The notes under the pieces are model-generated. The model saw only the letters and a list, made by a program, of their open reading frames with translations, searched no databases and was not told the origin of the DNA. A DNA stretch of 64,000 nt from Synechococcus sp. CC9902 (GTDB taxonomy: Bacteria; Cyanobacteriota; Cyanobacteriia; PCC-6307; Cyanobiaceae): NCBI RefSeq assembly GCF_000012505.1, contig NC_007513.1:1302001-1366000 (forward strand), given 5' to 3'. Positions within the stretch are counted from its first letter, which is position 1. Each line of letters opens with the position of its first letter. Of the stretch, positions 45,901 through 55,605 are shown piece after piece. A program made the position numbers and the translations under genes.

Positions 45901-47329
45901 CTTCAATCCGTTTGCCGATATCAGTACAATTATCAACGTTGATGATCAAGAATTAAAGCCAGTAGACGGATTAGATATTAATCAGGTTGGTGTTGCAATG
46001 GCTGACATGAATTTGGATAACTTCCAAGATATAGCGGTCAGCTATGCCGTAGACAGTGGATTGAGAGTTGTTGTTTTGGATGGTGCAGCAATGGCATTAA
46101 ACTATCAAACAGGAACCATGGAGGGTGGATATTTTCCCAATGATAATGTGCTTGCTGATGCTGTTATTCAAGACAAGAGCCTTCAAGATCTAAGCAAAGT
46201 TGTTTTAACTTCTGGCTTTAGTAGTTACGCGCAATCAGCATTGGAAGACCTAATTATCACAACCCATTCTGAATCCAACAAAACAAAGCAGGTCTTCACT
46301 ACTCAATTGCAAGCTGGTCACTTTATTGCCACTTCAGAGATGGAGTCGTCCATGGATGGAAGCACCCATAGTGGTCATGGAGCCATGGTCATGAAGGACG
46401 ATCGCATTGAGAATCTTCGTCACAACTCAATGCCTCTCTCCATTACTGAAACTGATCTTTATAGCGAATCAGGGCTTGCTACAACACCAGTCATTGCAGG
46501 TGTATTTGGGACCACCGGATTAATAACTGATGATCAATTAGTGATTGCACAAGGAGTCAGTAATGGAAAATACAGCTATGGAAATTCAGCTAGCAGCAAG
46601 GATTTATTCAATTCATCTCAACAGCTAGCTTTTAATCTTAATCAAATCAATAAGACAAATAGAACTGATTTAATTGGTGCCATAGACTCAGAGTTGTCAA
46701 CTACATTCAAAGCAAAAAGCACTCAAAAAAGAATCAATATGGCAAATTTAACGTATCAAGTTTATGCCAATCAAACCATGGCACCTGGCGATCTTGCGAC
46801 TGCCGCCGGAGCCATTCTTGGCCAAGGGCAAACAGCACAGCAGCTTGCTGAAGACCTCATCAATAATCCAAAATCTTCTAAATTAATTACAGCTAGCTAT
46901 GGCGGTTCACTGAGCACATTGCCGATCGCTGATGTTATTACCGGAGCGACAAAGAACCTTTATGGGAGAACCGCTACGAAGGGAGAAATACGCAAATGGA
47001 GTAATGCTGTGAAGAGCGGACTTGATCAAAGTTTGATTCCTCTATCTATTTTACAGAACACAGGCGATGACGACATTTATCGCACAGCATTGATGTCTTC
47101 AATAGCGCAATGGAATCAAGTTCAATGGAGCACAAATGCCAACCAGATGGGATCCTTTGGTCAAGGTCTTCAAAGCGATGAAGCTCGCTTTCAAAGCATC
47201 ACTTCACCCCTTGATGCAATTGGTAGTCTCAGCAATTGGAGGGCTGTAATGGAAGAGATGACGTCTTATACCCAGACGGCCCTCAACACCTTGATAGGCA
47301 CAGATATCTCAAAGTCGGGCTTCTTCTAA
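42950..47329 (+). CDS. giant multicopper oxidase with VCBS/FG-GAP-like and DUF4214-like regions
   Basis: The 1459-residue protein has a full copper oxidase core with all four motifs: HLHG (H283-G286), HPHYH (H326-H330), HPFHIH (H717-H722) and HCHILPHEDAGM (H811-M822). Residues from about 880 to 1030 have calcium-loop repeats (DFTGDGNRDLV, DMNLDNFQDIAV) like VCBS/FG-GAP. About 1240-1380 resemble DUF4214 (NLYGRTATKGE). No N-terminal signal peptide is seen, so secretion may use a type I system. It probably oxidises Cu(I), Mn or phenols at the surface. Confidence 0.85.
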   Translation: MAVNYIIGSLFPKKTDGSPNIKYSSSLVAKGTGSNIRLSNKRRRNQSYKNKLVANIDITSDPINIKGSSNFAKEWLIPQITNKTKSDGSINSSSIFGAVQKKVVSKWTKQPKNQSMKSLIMLGYIGPGSSESATNNSTWNSVGSKKDKYYQAIQDLGNYDPRKMWANYNNNSVDADVIKSDYDERNLLQNLNAEKLQLEEGTNPNLWYPAMLYSYGLRGEGTSYPGPVLITQPGDQIRLNFNNDIRIGELNNSQIQQATLVPNSTYGNGASDGLGGTTSLNYHLHGSHTNPTGFGDNVVSRFTTGQKWTTIIDLPEDHGQGSYWYHPHYHPSVNQQVYGGASGFMQVGDPLSKIPAFKDIPRNLAVLKMLDIGIDTDTGSLQLAAYDNYGGPLTNAMTMVTVNGEFQPEADAGKGGWQSITFSNQANQAFYNASLIHQETGERLPLYIYGEDGHQFPKIRAAKGTLTTTDDPETSLPTEYKQQENVISLAPGKRVDVLAYLPGGTTEIVSNYTFSDDSGNIFKTENMGDYPDLSTTAKDLKSVTNGQSAGPMATFVVNKKTKLPSLGKLNRDIRIANKGIEVQKIKPSTKPEDYDTNAVPSINLFDSKKSKWKPLRKREFNWAKGVLVGDKDEWDLATQERVSDYNSSADVNNQFEQYDALSKITSGSNNWFGYNNPFLINDHVFPNGSITIAQLGTMEEWNLRNWSVNGGTKYIGHPFHIHINDYQTKNSDTELDKKRSLEDVTMLNSSGYKYYDTDLEKNVELKPLQGRFHEISAALDKNKVDSIGTWGANDQTVRMLFQDYLGTYVFHCHILPHEDAGMMQVITIVENTDSSWITNAESDNYTNKDGNITLRQAQDFSERTLKPENSKFKIDRMQSGDLNYDFTQDIVLSRRGSNSSSGHLEIYDGAAALKNKTTLLSKIKPYKSKYAPWAFIEDFTGDGNRDLVTAGFSKSKAGNINLQDLQIKAWTSSKTAKQWKNVFDFNPFADISTIINVDDQELKPVDGLDINQVGVAMADMNLDNFQDIAVSYAVDSGLRVVVLDGAAMALNYQTGTMEGGYFPNDNVLADAVIQDKSLQDLSKVVLTSGFSSYAQSALEDLIITTHSESNKTKQVFTTQLQAGHFIATSEMESSMDGSTHSGHGAMVMKDDRIENLRHNSMPLSITETDLYSESGLATTPVIAGVFGTTGLITDDQLVIAQGVSNGKYSYGNSASSKDLFNSSQQLAFNLNQINKTNRTDLIGAIDSELSTTFKAKSTQKRINMANLTYQVYANQTMAPGDLATAAGAILGQGQTAQQLAEDLINNPKSSKLITASYGGSLSTLPIADVITGATKNLYGRTATKGEIRKWSNAVKSGLDQSLIPLSILQNTGDDDIYRTALMSSIAQWNQVQWSTNANQMGSFGQGLQSDEARFQSITSPLDAIGSLSNWRAVMEEMTSYTQTALNTLIGTDISKSGFF

Positions 47330-47432
47330 TTCAGAGGGCTGTCCAAACAAAGCTTTGAACACGAGGCTGTGAGTACAAGGCTTTGAGAGCGTTGAAGAGC
47401 GGTTGATAAGCTGATGGTCATCACGGGTTTGG

Positions 47433-48338
47433 GTGATCATCGAGGTCTATCCATCAGTTGATCAACCACGATCGACAGAGTCCTCACGCAAACGACTGTT
47501 AAGCGGATTAGCCGTTGGTGGTTTTGGCCTCGTTGTTGTCTGCCTTGGTGGGTGGTGGTTCACCGCAGCCGTCGGGATTCTGGTGCATCTCGGCCTGTTG
47601 GAATTTTTCCGCATGGCCCAATTCAAGGGGATGCGTCCTGCTACAAAAACCACCCTGGTGGCCTGCCAACTGCTGTTATTCAGCACCCAATGGGCAGCTG
47701 TATCTGGAGGATTGCATGCAGAGCTCTCCTCAGCCGTCTTGCCGATATCTGGAGCAGCCATTTGTGCATGGTTGCTTCTGCAGCCAGTAACTGGCTCTAT
47801 CGCCGATGTTGCAGCGTCAATCTTTGGTTTGTTTTATCTGGGATTTTTACCGAGTCACTGGCTATCGCTTCGGAATCTCACGCTGGTGGAACTCACGCCA
47901 GGCACCTCAGAACTCTGCACAAGTGGACTTGCAATCACCTTGTCGGCATGTCTGATGATTGTGTGCAGCGACATCGGCTCCTGGGCCTTTGGACGTCGCT
48001 GGGGGAGACGTCCGTTATCACCAATCTCACCTGGGAAAACAGTGGAAGGTGCCCTAGGCGGATGTCTTTGTGCCATGGCCATGGGGGAGGTTTGCGCCCT
48101 TGTGATGGGGTGGCCTTATTTCGGTTTACCCGGACTCCTCCTTGGCGCCCTCGTCGCCCTCATCGCCATGGTGGGGGACCTCACCGAATCCATGATGAAA
48201 CGCGACGCTGGCGTCAAAGATTCCGGTGATGTTTTGCCCGGCCACGGTGGAATCCTCGATCGAATCGACAGTTATTTGTTCACCCCAGCCGTGGTGTATT
48301 ACGTCGTGGCGCTGATTCAGCCTCTACTGGTTCGATGA
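47433..48338 (+). CDS. cdsA: phosphatidate cytidylyltransferase (CDP-DAG synthase)
   Basis: The 301-residue integral membrane protein has about eight helices and the CdsA signature near its C-terminus: GDLTESMMKRDAGVKDSGDVLPGHGGILDRIDS. It also has SPGKTVEGALGG. It converts phosphatidate and CTP to CDP-diacylglycerol for phospholipid synthesis. A GTG start at 47433 is used. Confidence 0.92.
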   Translation: MIIEVYPSVDQPRSTESSRKRLLSGLAVGGFGLVVVCLGGWWFTAAVGILVHLGLLEFFRMAQFKGMRPATKTTLVACQLLLFSTQWAAVSGGLHAELSSAVLPISGAAICAWLLLQPVTGSIADVAASIFGLFYLGFLPSHWLSLRNLTLVELTPGTSELCTSGLAITLSACLMIVCSDIGSWAFGRRWGRRPLSPISPGKTVEGALGGCLCAMAMGEVCALVMGWPYFGLPGLLLGALVALIAMVGDLTESMMKRDAGVKDSGDVLPGHGGILDRIDSYLFTPAVVYYVVALIQPLLVR

Positions 48339-48397
48339 ACCTAGGAGCCTCCTTGCGCAAAGGACAAAGATCACGATTAACGATCAAGGTGTATCAA

Positions 48398-49021
48398 TCA
48401 AGGTGTGACATCAGCACAACCTTGGAGATGGAGTTGTCCCCCCTGAAGAGACGCATGGGTGATTTTGATACCAGGATCCATCGGCAGCAGCATTGATGAG
48501 GCATCCTCAGAATCGTGTGATCGAAACCGCAACGTGTTGTCTGAGGCATCGATCTTGAAGCAACGACGCACGGGTTCTCGATGAGCCACCACTGAAGATT
48601 GGAGCTCCATTCGATCGTTCTGGATGTTTAAGGCACCCAGGGTTGTGAGGCCCATGAGCTGTTCAGCAAGCCAATCACCAAGCCAACGCCATGGCTCCGC
48701 CAGCAAGGCATCGTTCAATGCACCGCCACTGATCGACACATCTCCCTCCACTTGAAAAGTGTGCTGGAGAGCCAGCCTTTGCCCAGGACTAAGCACATTC
48801 ACATCCACAGTGATCGGACCACTGCGGAGTTGAACATGCTGAAGTGGCAAGCCCTTAAACCCCACATCACGGGCCTTCAATGTGACCCCTTCAAGGCGAC
48901 CACGCATCAACGTGAATGCTGATCCATGGAGGGTGAGGTCCAAACTGCCGAGCCGATCACAACGACTACGGACCCAAAGCTTTAGAGCTCCAGCCAGAAG
49001 CGTCATTAAAGGGTCAGCCAT
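48398..49021 (-). CDS. DUF2993 (LmeA-like) protein
   Basis: From ATG 49019-49021 the protein has 207 residues. It has the DUF2993 pattern GRLEGVTLKARDVGFKGLPLQHVQLRSGPI. Many members bind lipids; cyanobacterial ones are uncharacterised. The start overlaps the alpha/beta hydrolase gene by 8 nt, suggesting joint expression. Confidence 0.7.
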   Translation of the reverse strand: MADPLMTLLAGALKLWVRSRCDRLGSLDLTLHGSAFTLMRGRLEGVTLKARDVGFKGLPLQHVQLRSGPITVDVNVLSPGQRLALQHTFQVEGDVSISGGALNDALLAEPWRWLGDWLAEQLMGLTTLGALNIQNDRMELQSSVVAHREPVRRCFKIDASDNTLRFRSHDSEDASSMLLPMDPGIKITHASLQGGQLHLQGCADVTP

Positions 49022-49880
49022 GGTCAAAAAAAGTGAAACAGCGCTCGGCAACGCGTTGGGGGTGATCGAGGTGTGGCAAATGCCCACAGTCTTCAAACGT
49101 TTCCACGGGCTCAGCCAGAATCTCAAGGGCAGCCCGCTTTTGCGGTTCCCGCAGAATTCTGTCCTGCGCACCCCAGATCACATGGAGTGGTTGAGACGGT
49201 AAGGGCGAACCACTGCCAGCGAAGCCACCGCCGCGGGCAAAGGCTGCCAAAGCTTGGGCCCAACCGGGACATTGAAGATGGAGTGACGCAATTTGTTCTT
49301 CCGCGGCTCCCACCGAGGAGTCGGGATCAGCAAAGGCCTGTCGACACAGCCCACGCCGCACCCCAGGCCGACTCAAGAACCAAGCTCCAAAACGATCAAG
49401 GAGAGGTGGCACGGGCATGCGCCGACCCGACAAGCCAGCGGGGGCAAGGAGCAACAGTGACCGCACCCGCTCGGGAACACGACGAGCCAGTTCCACGGCC
49501 ACCGAGCCTCCCATTGATGCACCAATCACCGATACAGGGCCCGATGATGGCAACTTGTTTAGAAGAGCTTCCAAATGCAGCATGACCGGCTCAGTGCCGT
49601 AGGTGGCAGTGAGGGGGCGAGGCGAAAAACCAAAACCAAATAGATCCGGAATGATCAGTTGAAAACGACCGGATAACAATGGCGCCAAGCGCCGATACTC
49701 CAAAAAGCTGCTGTCGAAGCCGTGCAGGAGAAGAAGGGGATCACCCTCTCCCAAGACCGCCACAGGAAAGGGATCGTCGACACCCAAGGACGGGAGCGAC
49801 CACCATTCGACGGCATCGGTAAGGGCACCGGCTTGGGGATCCAACAAGCCTGGACGAAGCTCCTCTAGAAGACGTTTCAA
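49014..49880 (-). CDS. alpha/beta hydrolase
   Basis: The 288-residue protein has the oxyanion motif LLHGFDSSFLEY, the nucleophile elbow GASMGG, Asp in IWGAQDRIL and His in DCGHLPHLDHP. The substrate is unknown. It is in a run of overlapping genes from clpC to the DUF2993 protein. Confidence 0.85.
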   Translation of the reverse strand: MKRLLEELRPGLLDPQAGALTDAVEWWSLPSLGVDDPFPVAVLGEGDPLLLLHGFDSSFLEYRRLAPLLSGRFQLIIPDLFGFGFSPRPLTATYGTEPVMLHLEALLNKLPSSGPVSVIGASMGGSVAVELARRVPERVRSLLLLAPAGLSGRRMPVPPLLDRFGAWFLSRPGVRRGLCRQAFADPDSSVGAAEEQIASLHLQCPGWAQALAAFARGGGFAGSGSPLPSQPLHVIWGAQDRILREPQKRAALEILAEPVETFEDCGHLPHLDHPQRVAERCFTFFDHG

Positions 49881-50980
49881 GATGGCACTGGGCTGCGTTC
49901 AGACAGTCCAATCAAAGCGTCGACCAGCGCAGCAGGGGTCACCGGAAAAGGCAGATGATGAAGATCGGAACCGTCTTGACAGGCAAACTCACACACGGTT
50001 TGAAGATCGCTAGGGCTGGCGTTCGCCAGACCCAAATCATCAAGACACACAGGAAGACCGAGGCTCTCTAAAACGGGCTTGAGCTGACGGTGGGCCTGGG
50101 CGGCAAGCCGGTTGTTGCCGAGACGCTCCTCTAAACGCAGCTGCACCAAAATTCCAAATCCCACCTTTTCTCCATGCAGCATGTGATGGCAGGCAGAAAG
50201 TTGGGTCAGGCCGTTGTGCACGGCATGAGCTGCGACGGTGCGGCAGCGAGCACCACCAAGTCCTCCCATGACCCCTGCCGTTAAGCCACAGGATTCAATG
50301 GTGCGCTCCCAAGCAGCACTGGTGGAATCTGCAATAGCAACTGGGCTGTCGATCAACAATTGGTCGCGCAACACCCGTGCCATTTGCACCGCTTGCTGGA
50401 CCAACCCATCACGGCTATCCGCACTACTTACAGATGCCTCGTACCACTTCGCGAGAGCATCTGCGATTCCACTAGCCAATGTTCGCGGTGGTGCTTGGCG
50501 TACAAACGCGTGGTCAAACACCAATAAGTCAGGACAACGATCCAACACGACATCGCGCTCAAAGGCACCGTCTGGTGTGTAGAGATTGGCCAATGCTGTC
50601 CAGCCTGCACAGGTGGCAGCACTCAACGGAACCGTGATGCAGGGCAGCTTTAGACGATGGGCAAGAAGTTTTCCTGCATCGAGAACCTTTCCACCACCAG
50701 CAGCCAGGATTGCATCGCAGGATTGAGCTTCATCGGCAAGACGATGAAGATCGACTTCACAGCAATCAAATCGAAGGTTTGATGCTGTGACAGAGAGTCC
50801 AAGGAACTCAAGGTCGGAACTGAGTTGGTCTCGCAGTGGTTGTGTGGCCATGGAACGACCCAGTAACAAGGGGCGCTGACACAGCTGAGTGATGTAAGGC
50901 AGGGCTTCACCCCAGGCACCTTGCCCCCTCAACAGTGTTGTTGGGGCAATGGCCTGGGAAGAAATGGGCGAAACCATCAA
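49877..50980 (-). CDS. glycerol-dehydrogenase-like (iron ADH superfamily) enzyme
   Basis: The 367-residue protein has [14 protein letters not shown], the nucleotide loop of the GldA / dehydroquinate-synthase-like superfamily. [13 protein letters not shown] has the metal-binding Asp, and [14 protein letters not shown] has the metal-binding His residues. NAD-dependent polyol or phospholipid-backbone metabolism is likely. The gene overlaps the clpC stop by 4 nt. Confidence 0.75.
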   Translation of the reverse strand: MMVSPISSQAIAPTTLLRGQGAWGEALPYITQLCQRPLLLGRSMATQPLRDQLSSDLEFLGLSVTASNLRFDCCEVDLHRLADEAQSCDAILAAGGGKVLDAGKLLAHRLKLPCITVPLSAATCAGWTALANLYTPDGAFERDVVLDRCPDLLVFDHAFVRQAPPRTLASGIADALAKWYEASVSSADSRDGLVQQAVQMARVLRDQLLIDSPVAIADSTSAAWERTIESCGLTAGVMGGLGGARCRTVAAHAVHNGLTQLSACHHMLHGEKVGFGILVQLRLEERLGNNRLAAQAHRQLKPVLESLGLPVCLDDLGLANASPSDLQTVCEFACQDGSDLHHLPFPVTPAALVDALIGLSERSPVPS

Positions 50981-53508
50981 ACGGCAGCACCGGCCAACTC
51001 AGGTTGAGAGTCAACACGGCCCTTGTGGCGGACAACAACCTTTTTGTTCTCGTCCACGTCAACTTCTGCGTGGTCACCGTCTTTAATGCGACCTGTCAGA
51101 ACTTCCTCGGCTAGGGAGTCTTCGAGCAGACGCATCACGGCGCGGCGAAGCGGACGTGCGCCATAGGCGGGGTTGTAACCCTCTTCCACCAAACGCTCCT
51201 TGAAGGCATCCGACACCGTAAGGGTGATGCCTTTCTCTCCCATGCGGCCAAACACTTCTTTGAGCATGATTTCGGCGATCTCTTTGACTTCCTCTCGATT
51301 GAGTTGGCGGAAGACAATGATCTCGTCGAGGCGATTAAGGAACTCAGGGCGGAAATATTGCTTGAGTTCTTCATTCACAAGGGAACGAATCCTTGTGTAT
51401 TGAGAATCTTCAGCACTTTCACCAGAGAATTCAAAACCAAGACCACCACCACCTTTTTCAATCACCTTCGAACCTATGTTCGAGGTCATGATGACCAAAG
51501 TATTTTTGAAGTCGACAGTGCGACCTTTTGAATCGGTCAGGCGGCCATCTTCAAGCAGCTGAAGCAAGAGATTGAACACATCGGGATGGGCTTTCTCAAT
51601 TTCGTCGAACAACACAACTGTGTAAGGACGACGACGAACAGCCTCGGTGAGTTGCCCACCTTCGTTGAAACCGACGTATCCCGGAGGAGAACCGATCAGC
51701 TTGCTGACGGTATGACGCTCCATAAATTCCGACATGTCCAGACGGATCATCGCTTCTTCACTGCCGAAGAAGTAAGTCGCGAGCGCCTTGGTGAGCTCTG
51801 TTTTTCCAACGCCAGTTGGACCCGAGAAAATGAAGCTCGCAATGGGACGATTTGGATTTTTCAAACCAACGCGCGCCCGTCGGATGGCCTTCGAAACAGC
51901 CTTGACGGCTTCATCTTGTCCAATCAAGCGTTGGTGAAGGGTTTCCTCCATATTGAGCAACTTCACAGACTCACTTTCCGTGAGTTTCTGAACAGGAACG
52001 CCAGTCCAAGACGCCACAATGTGAGCAATATCTTCTTCACTCACCATTGGAGTGGTGTCGACAACAGCTGGAGTCGACACGGCTGATTCATCGGAGGACC
52101 CTTCCTCAGAGGAAGAACGGCTGGTTTGCATCAGCGCACGGATTTTTTCACGCAGCTCAACTTCTTTTTCGCGTAATTCGCCAGCTTTGGCAAAATCCTG
52201 ATCGCGAACAGCGTCTTCTTTGTCCTTTTGGACGGTGCGCAATTCCTTATCAACTTCCTTTGCTTCAGGAGGAAGTTTGGAATTCATTAAGCGAACCCGG
52301 GAACCCGCTTCATCAATAAGGTCAATCGCTTTATCTGGGAGGAAACGATCGGAGATGTAGCGATCACCAAGCGTTGCTGCAGCCACTAACGCTTCATCAG
52401 TGATCTTGAGGCGATGGTGTTGCTCGTAGCGCTCACGCAAGCCTCTCAGAATTTCGATGGTGTCGTCGATGGAGGGTTCGCCAACATTGACGGGCTGAAA
52501 ACGACGCTCTAAGGCAGCATCACGCTCGATATGTTTTCTGTACTCATCGAGGGTCGTGGCACCGATGCATTGCAATTCGCCTCGAGCGAGTGCCGGCTTA
52601 AGGATGTTGGCGGCGTCGATGGCACCCTCAGCGGCACCTGCACCAATCAAGGTGTGAACTTCGTCGATCACCAAAATCACATTTCCGGCGGATTTGATCT
52701 CCTCCATGATCTTTTTGAGGCGCTCCTCAAATTCACCTCGGTACTTCGTACCTGCCACCAACAAGCCGATGTCCAGAGTCAACACTCGCTTGTCTTCGAG
52801 AATGTCTGGGATATCACCCTGCTGAATCCGTTGGGCCAAGCCCTCCGCGATTGCAGTTTTTCCAACACCAGGTTCACCAATTAAGACCGGATTATTTTTG
52901 GTGCGGCGACCAAGAATTTGAATCACACGGTCGATTTCGTTGTAACGACCCACCACAGGGTCCAACTTCGACTCGGTGGCCATTTGGGTGAGGTTGGTAC
53001 CAAACTCGTCCAACGTCGGAGTCTTGGTGGAGCCCTTTGCACCACCGCCACCGCCACCTGCAGTGACTTCGGCGGTTTCACCCAGCATGCGGATCACTTG
53101 AGTGCGAACCTTCGCAAGGTCGACACCAAGATTTTCCAGAACACGCGCAGCAACACCTTCACCCTCGCGAATCAGGCCAAGGAGGAGATGCTCTGTACCG
53201 ATGTAGTTATGACCAAGCTGACGAGCTTCTTCTAAAGAGAGTTCCAAGACACGCTTGGCACGTGGTGTGAAAGGAATTTCAACCGCTACAAAACCCGATC
53301 CACGCCCAATGATTTTCTCAACTTCAATTCGAGCGTCTTTGAGGTTGACGCCCATCGACTTCAAAACTTTGGCGGCGACACCTGTGCCTTCGCCGATCAA
53401 ACCAAGCAAAATTTGCTCAGTTCCGACGAAGTTGTGACCAAGCCTTCGAGCTTCCTCTTGGGCCAGCATGATCACTTTGATGGCCTTCTCGGTAAACCGT
53501 TCGAACAT
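50977..53508 (-). CDS. clpC: ClpC ATPase, Clp protease chaperone
   Basis: The 843-residue protein is a complete ClpC. It has an N-terminal double Clp_N repeat, a first AAA module (GEPGVGKTA), a middle domain with a UVR-like segment, and a second AAA module ([24 protein letters not shown]). It unfolds proteins for ClpP. The 5' leader has a 10-bp hairpin 20-48 nt upstream of the start. Confidence 0.97.
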   Translation of the reverse strand: MFERFTEKAIKVIMLAQEEARRLGHNFVGTEQILLGLIGEGTGVAAKVLKSMGVNLKDARIEVEKIIGRGSGFVAVEIPFTPRAKRVLELSLEEARQLGHNYIGTEHLLLGLIREGEGVAARVLENLGVDLAKVRTQVIRMLGETAEVTAGGGGGGAKGSTKTPTLDEFGTNLTQMATESKLDPVVGRYNEIDRVIQILGRRTKNNPVLIGEPGVGKTAIAEGLAQRIQQGDIPDILEDKRVLTLDIGLLVAGTKYRGEFEERLKKIMEEIKSAGNVILVIDEVHTLIGAGAAEGAIDAANILKPALARGELQCIGATTLDEYRKHIERDAALERRFQPVNVGEPSIDDTIEILRGLRERYEQHHRLKITDEALVAAATLGDRYISDRFLPDKAIDLIDEAGSRVRLMNSKLPPEAKEVDKELRTVQKDKEDAVRDQDFAKAGELREKEVELREKIRALMQTSRSSSEEGSSDESAVSTPAVVDTTPMVSEEDIAHIVASWTGVPVQKLTESESVKLLNMEETLHQRLIGQDEAVKAVSKAIRRARVGLKNPNRPIASFIFSGPTGVGKTELTKALATYFFGSEEAMIRLDMSEFMERHTVSKLIGSPPGYVGFNEGGQLTEAVRRRPYTVVLFDEIEKAHPDVFNLLLQLLEDGRLTDSKGRTVDFKNTLVIMTSNIGSKVIEKGGGGLGFEFSGESAEDSQYTRIRSLVNEELKQYFRPEFLNRLDEIIVFRQLNREEVKEIAEIMLKEVFGRMGEKGITLTVSDAFKERLVEEGYNPAYGARPLRRAVMRLLEDSLAEEVLTGRIKDGDHAEVDVDENKKVVVRHKGRVDSQPELAGAAV

Positions 53509-53527
53509 CGCTAGGCCGATGTGAAGA

Positions 53528-53556
53528 TGACACCAAGCTATCAGGACTTGGTGTCA
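53528..53556 (-). promoter_or_regulatory. perfect 10-bp hairpin in the clpC leader
   Basis: TGACACCAAG pairs with CTTGGTGTCA across a 9-nt loop, 20 nt before the clpC ATG. It has no T-run, so it is not an obvious terminator for rimI. It may regulate clpC translation or stability. Confidence 0.5.
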
Positions 53557-53701
53557 CCTGTGAGGAATTGATCCAAACACCAACCAGCTTGTCTACGACT
53601 GGGTTTTAACAACACAAAAGTAACAACCAACTCGAAAAAATTGACGGTTTCTTTGACTGTCGAAGACGGGAAACCGAACAACAAAAATAAATGATATGTA
53701 G

Positions 53702-54145
53702 CTATTTCGACGGACTGATCCGACACCACTGAATCAGGGCATCGCTTCCATCGCTGTAGTACTTGGTTCGAGTGCCAGCGGATTGAAATCCGCCACTTGC
53801 ATAAAGGGCTATCGCAGCAGAATTGTGATTGGCCACTTCGAGAGTGGCGTGGATGGCACCTTGTTGCCGTGCCCGTTGCAACAGAGCCGACAACAATCGT
53901 TTGCCATGACCCCGACGCCTCACGGACGGATCGACGGCAACCACCGTGATATGCAATTCATCAGCGACAAGCCAGCCACAGGCCACACCTAACAACGACA
54001 TGTCCTCAGTCCAGCCAAGGCATAGGCGTCTTGGCTCCTCCAATTCGCGGCGCCATTGGTCTTCGGTCCAAAGACCCTGAAGAGCACAGCGATCAAGGGC
54101 CAAGCAATCGGCCAACCACGATGGGTCAAGTGTGATAACGGCCAT
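53702..54145 (-). CDS. rimI: GNAT acetyltransferase, RimI-like
   Basis: The 147-residue protein has the acetyl-CoA loop VDPSVRRRGHGKRLL and ATLEVANHNSAAIALYASGGF, typical of RimI, which acetylates ribosomal protein S18. It is divergent from lysA, with 57 bp between starts. Confidence 0.85.
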   Translation of the reverse strand: MAVITLDPSWLADCLALDRCALQGLWTEDQWRRELEEPRRLCLGWTEDMSLLGVACGWLVADELHITVVAVDPSVRRRGHGKRLLSALLQRARQQGAIHATLEVANHNSAAIALYASGGFQSAGTRTKYYSDGSDALIQWCRISPSK

Positions 54146-54202
54146 ACCGAAACCGACCGTTTCAGGATCAATTCCTACATTGCCTTCCTCTGCCCAACAT
54201 CC

Positions 54203-55582
54203 GTGACCCAGACCATCACCAATGCAAGGCCCTATGAGGCGGATCTGGATCCGGAGAGTCCCAACCGAAATCTCACACCCTTAACAACCTCATTGGATGG
54301 CGACGATCGGCTCGTCGTGGGCGACTGTCTCTTAAGTGATCTCGCCCAGCGCTACGGCACTCCGTTGTACGTGCTTGATGAGACAACCCTGCGCAGCACT
54401 TGCCGTGCCTATCGGGATGCTTTGAAGCGTCACTATCCCGGGCCATCCCTACCGATTTATGCCTCAAAGGCCAACAGCTCACTTGTGATGAGCAGCTTGG
54501 TGGCGTCTGAAGGTCTCGGCCTTGATGCTGTGTCTGCCGGAGAATTACTCACTGCACTCCGGGGCGGAATGCCAGGCAATCGGATGGTGTTGCACGGCAA
54601 CAACAAATCCGATGAAGAACTACTTCTTGCCTACAACAACAACGTGACCGTGGTGGTGGACAACCAGCACGACCTCGACCGCCTCTCAGCCCTCATTCCC
54701 CATGACGGCGCCCCCGTGCGGTTGATGCTGAGATTCACCCCTGGCATCGAATGCCACACGCACGAGTACATCCGCACGGGACACCTCGACAGCAAATTTG
54801 GCTTTGATCCCGACCAGGTGGAACCCGTCCTGCGCGGATTGGTTGGTCAGTCCTGGGCGAAATTGACGGGACTTCATGCCCACATCGGCTCACAAATTTT
54901 TGAACTCGAGCCCCACCGTGACCTTGCTGCGGTGATGGCCGACGCCCTCAAACTCGCCCGCGACCTCGGGCATCCCGTTGAAGATCTCAATGTGGGGGGC
55001 GGACTTGGCATCCGTTATGTCAAATCCGACGATCCACCAAGCATCGACCGCTGGGTGCAAGTGGTCGCAGAAGCCGTCATTGCCGCTTGCCAAGCACGGA
55101 GCCTCGACTTACCCCGACTGATGTGTGAACCGGGCCGATCCTTAGTTGCCACGGCGGGGGTGACCTTGTATACCGTTGGCTCAAGAAAAACGATTCCAGG
55201 CGTTCGCACCTACGTGGCCATTGATGGCGGCATGAGTGACAACCCACGGCCGATTACTTATCAATCGCTCTACACCTGCTGTGTTGCTGATCGTCCGTTG
55301 GCCGAAACGGATGAAACCGTGAATCTCGTCGGCAAACATTGTGAGTCGGGCGATGTCTTGCTCAAAGACCTCCCTCTTCCAAGCACCACAAGCGGAGATG
55401 TCATCGCCGTATTTGCCACCGGTGCCTACAACGCTTCGATGAGCTCGAACTACAACCGCATTCCACGACCAGCGGCCGTACTCGTCCATGACGGAGCTGC
55501 AGAACTGGTGCAGAAACGAGAGCAGCCGGATGATTTGCTGCGCTACGACGTGCTGCCGCAACGGTTCCACAAGGTACGTTAA
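54203..55582 (+). CDS. lysA: diaminopimelate decarboxylase
   Basis: From GTG 54203 the protein has 459 residues. The PLP Lys is K89 in YASKAN. Further motifs are GLHAHIGSQI, LNVGGGLGIRY, CEPGRSL, CESGD and YNASMSSNYN. It makes lysine from meso-diaminopimelate. It heads a lysA-cdaA-uppS-bioB run. Confidence 0.95.
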   Translation: MTQTITNARPYEADLDPESPNRNLTPLTTSLDGDDRLVVGDCLLSDLAQRYGTPLYVLDETTLRSTCRAYRDALKRHYPGPSLPIYASKANSSLVMSSLVASEGLGLDAVSAGELLTALRGGMPGNRMVLHGNNKSDEELLLAYNNNVTVVVDNQHDLDRLSALIPHDGAPVRLMLRFTPGIECHTHEYIRTGHLDSKFGFDPDQVEPVLRGLVGQSWAKLTGLHAHIGSQIFELEPHRDLAAVMADALKLARDLGHPVEDLNVGGGLGIRYVKSDDPPSIDRWVQVVAEAVIAACQARSLDLPRLMCEPGRSLVATAGVTLYTVGSRKTIPGVRTYVAIDGGMSDNPRPITYQSLYTCCVADRPLAETDETVNLVGKHCESGDVLLKDLPLPSTTSGDVIAVFATGAYNASMSSNYNRIPRPAAVLVHDGAAELVQKREQPDDLLRYDVLPQRFHKVR

Positions 55583-55605
55583 GTAAAGAGGGGAGTCTGG
55601 AGAGG

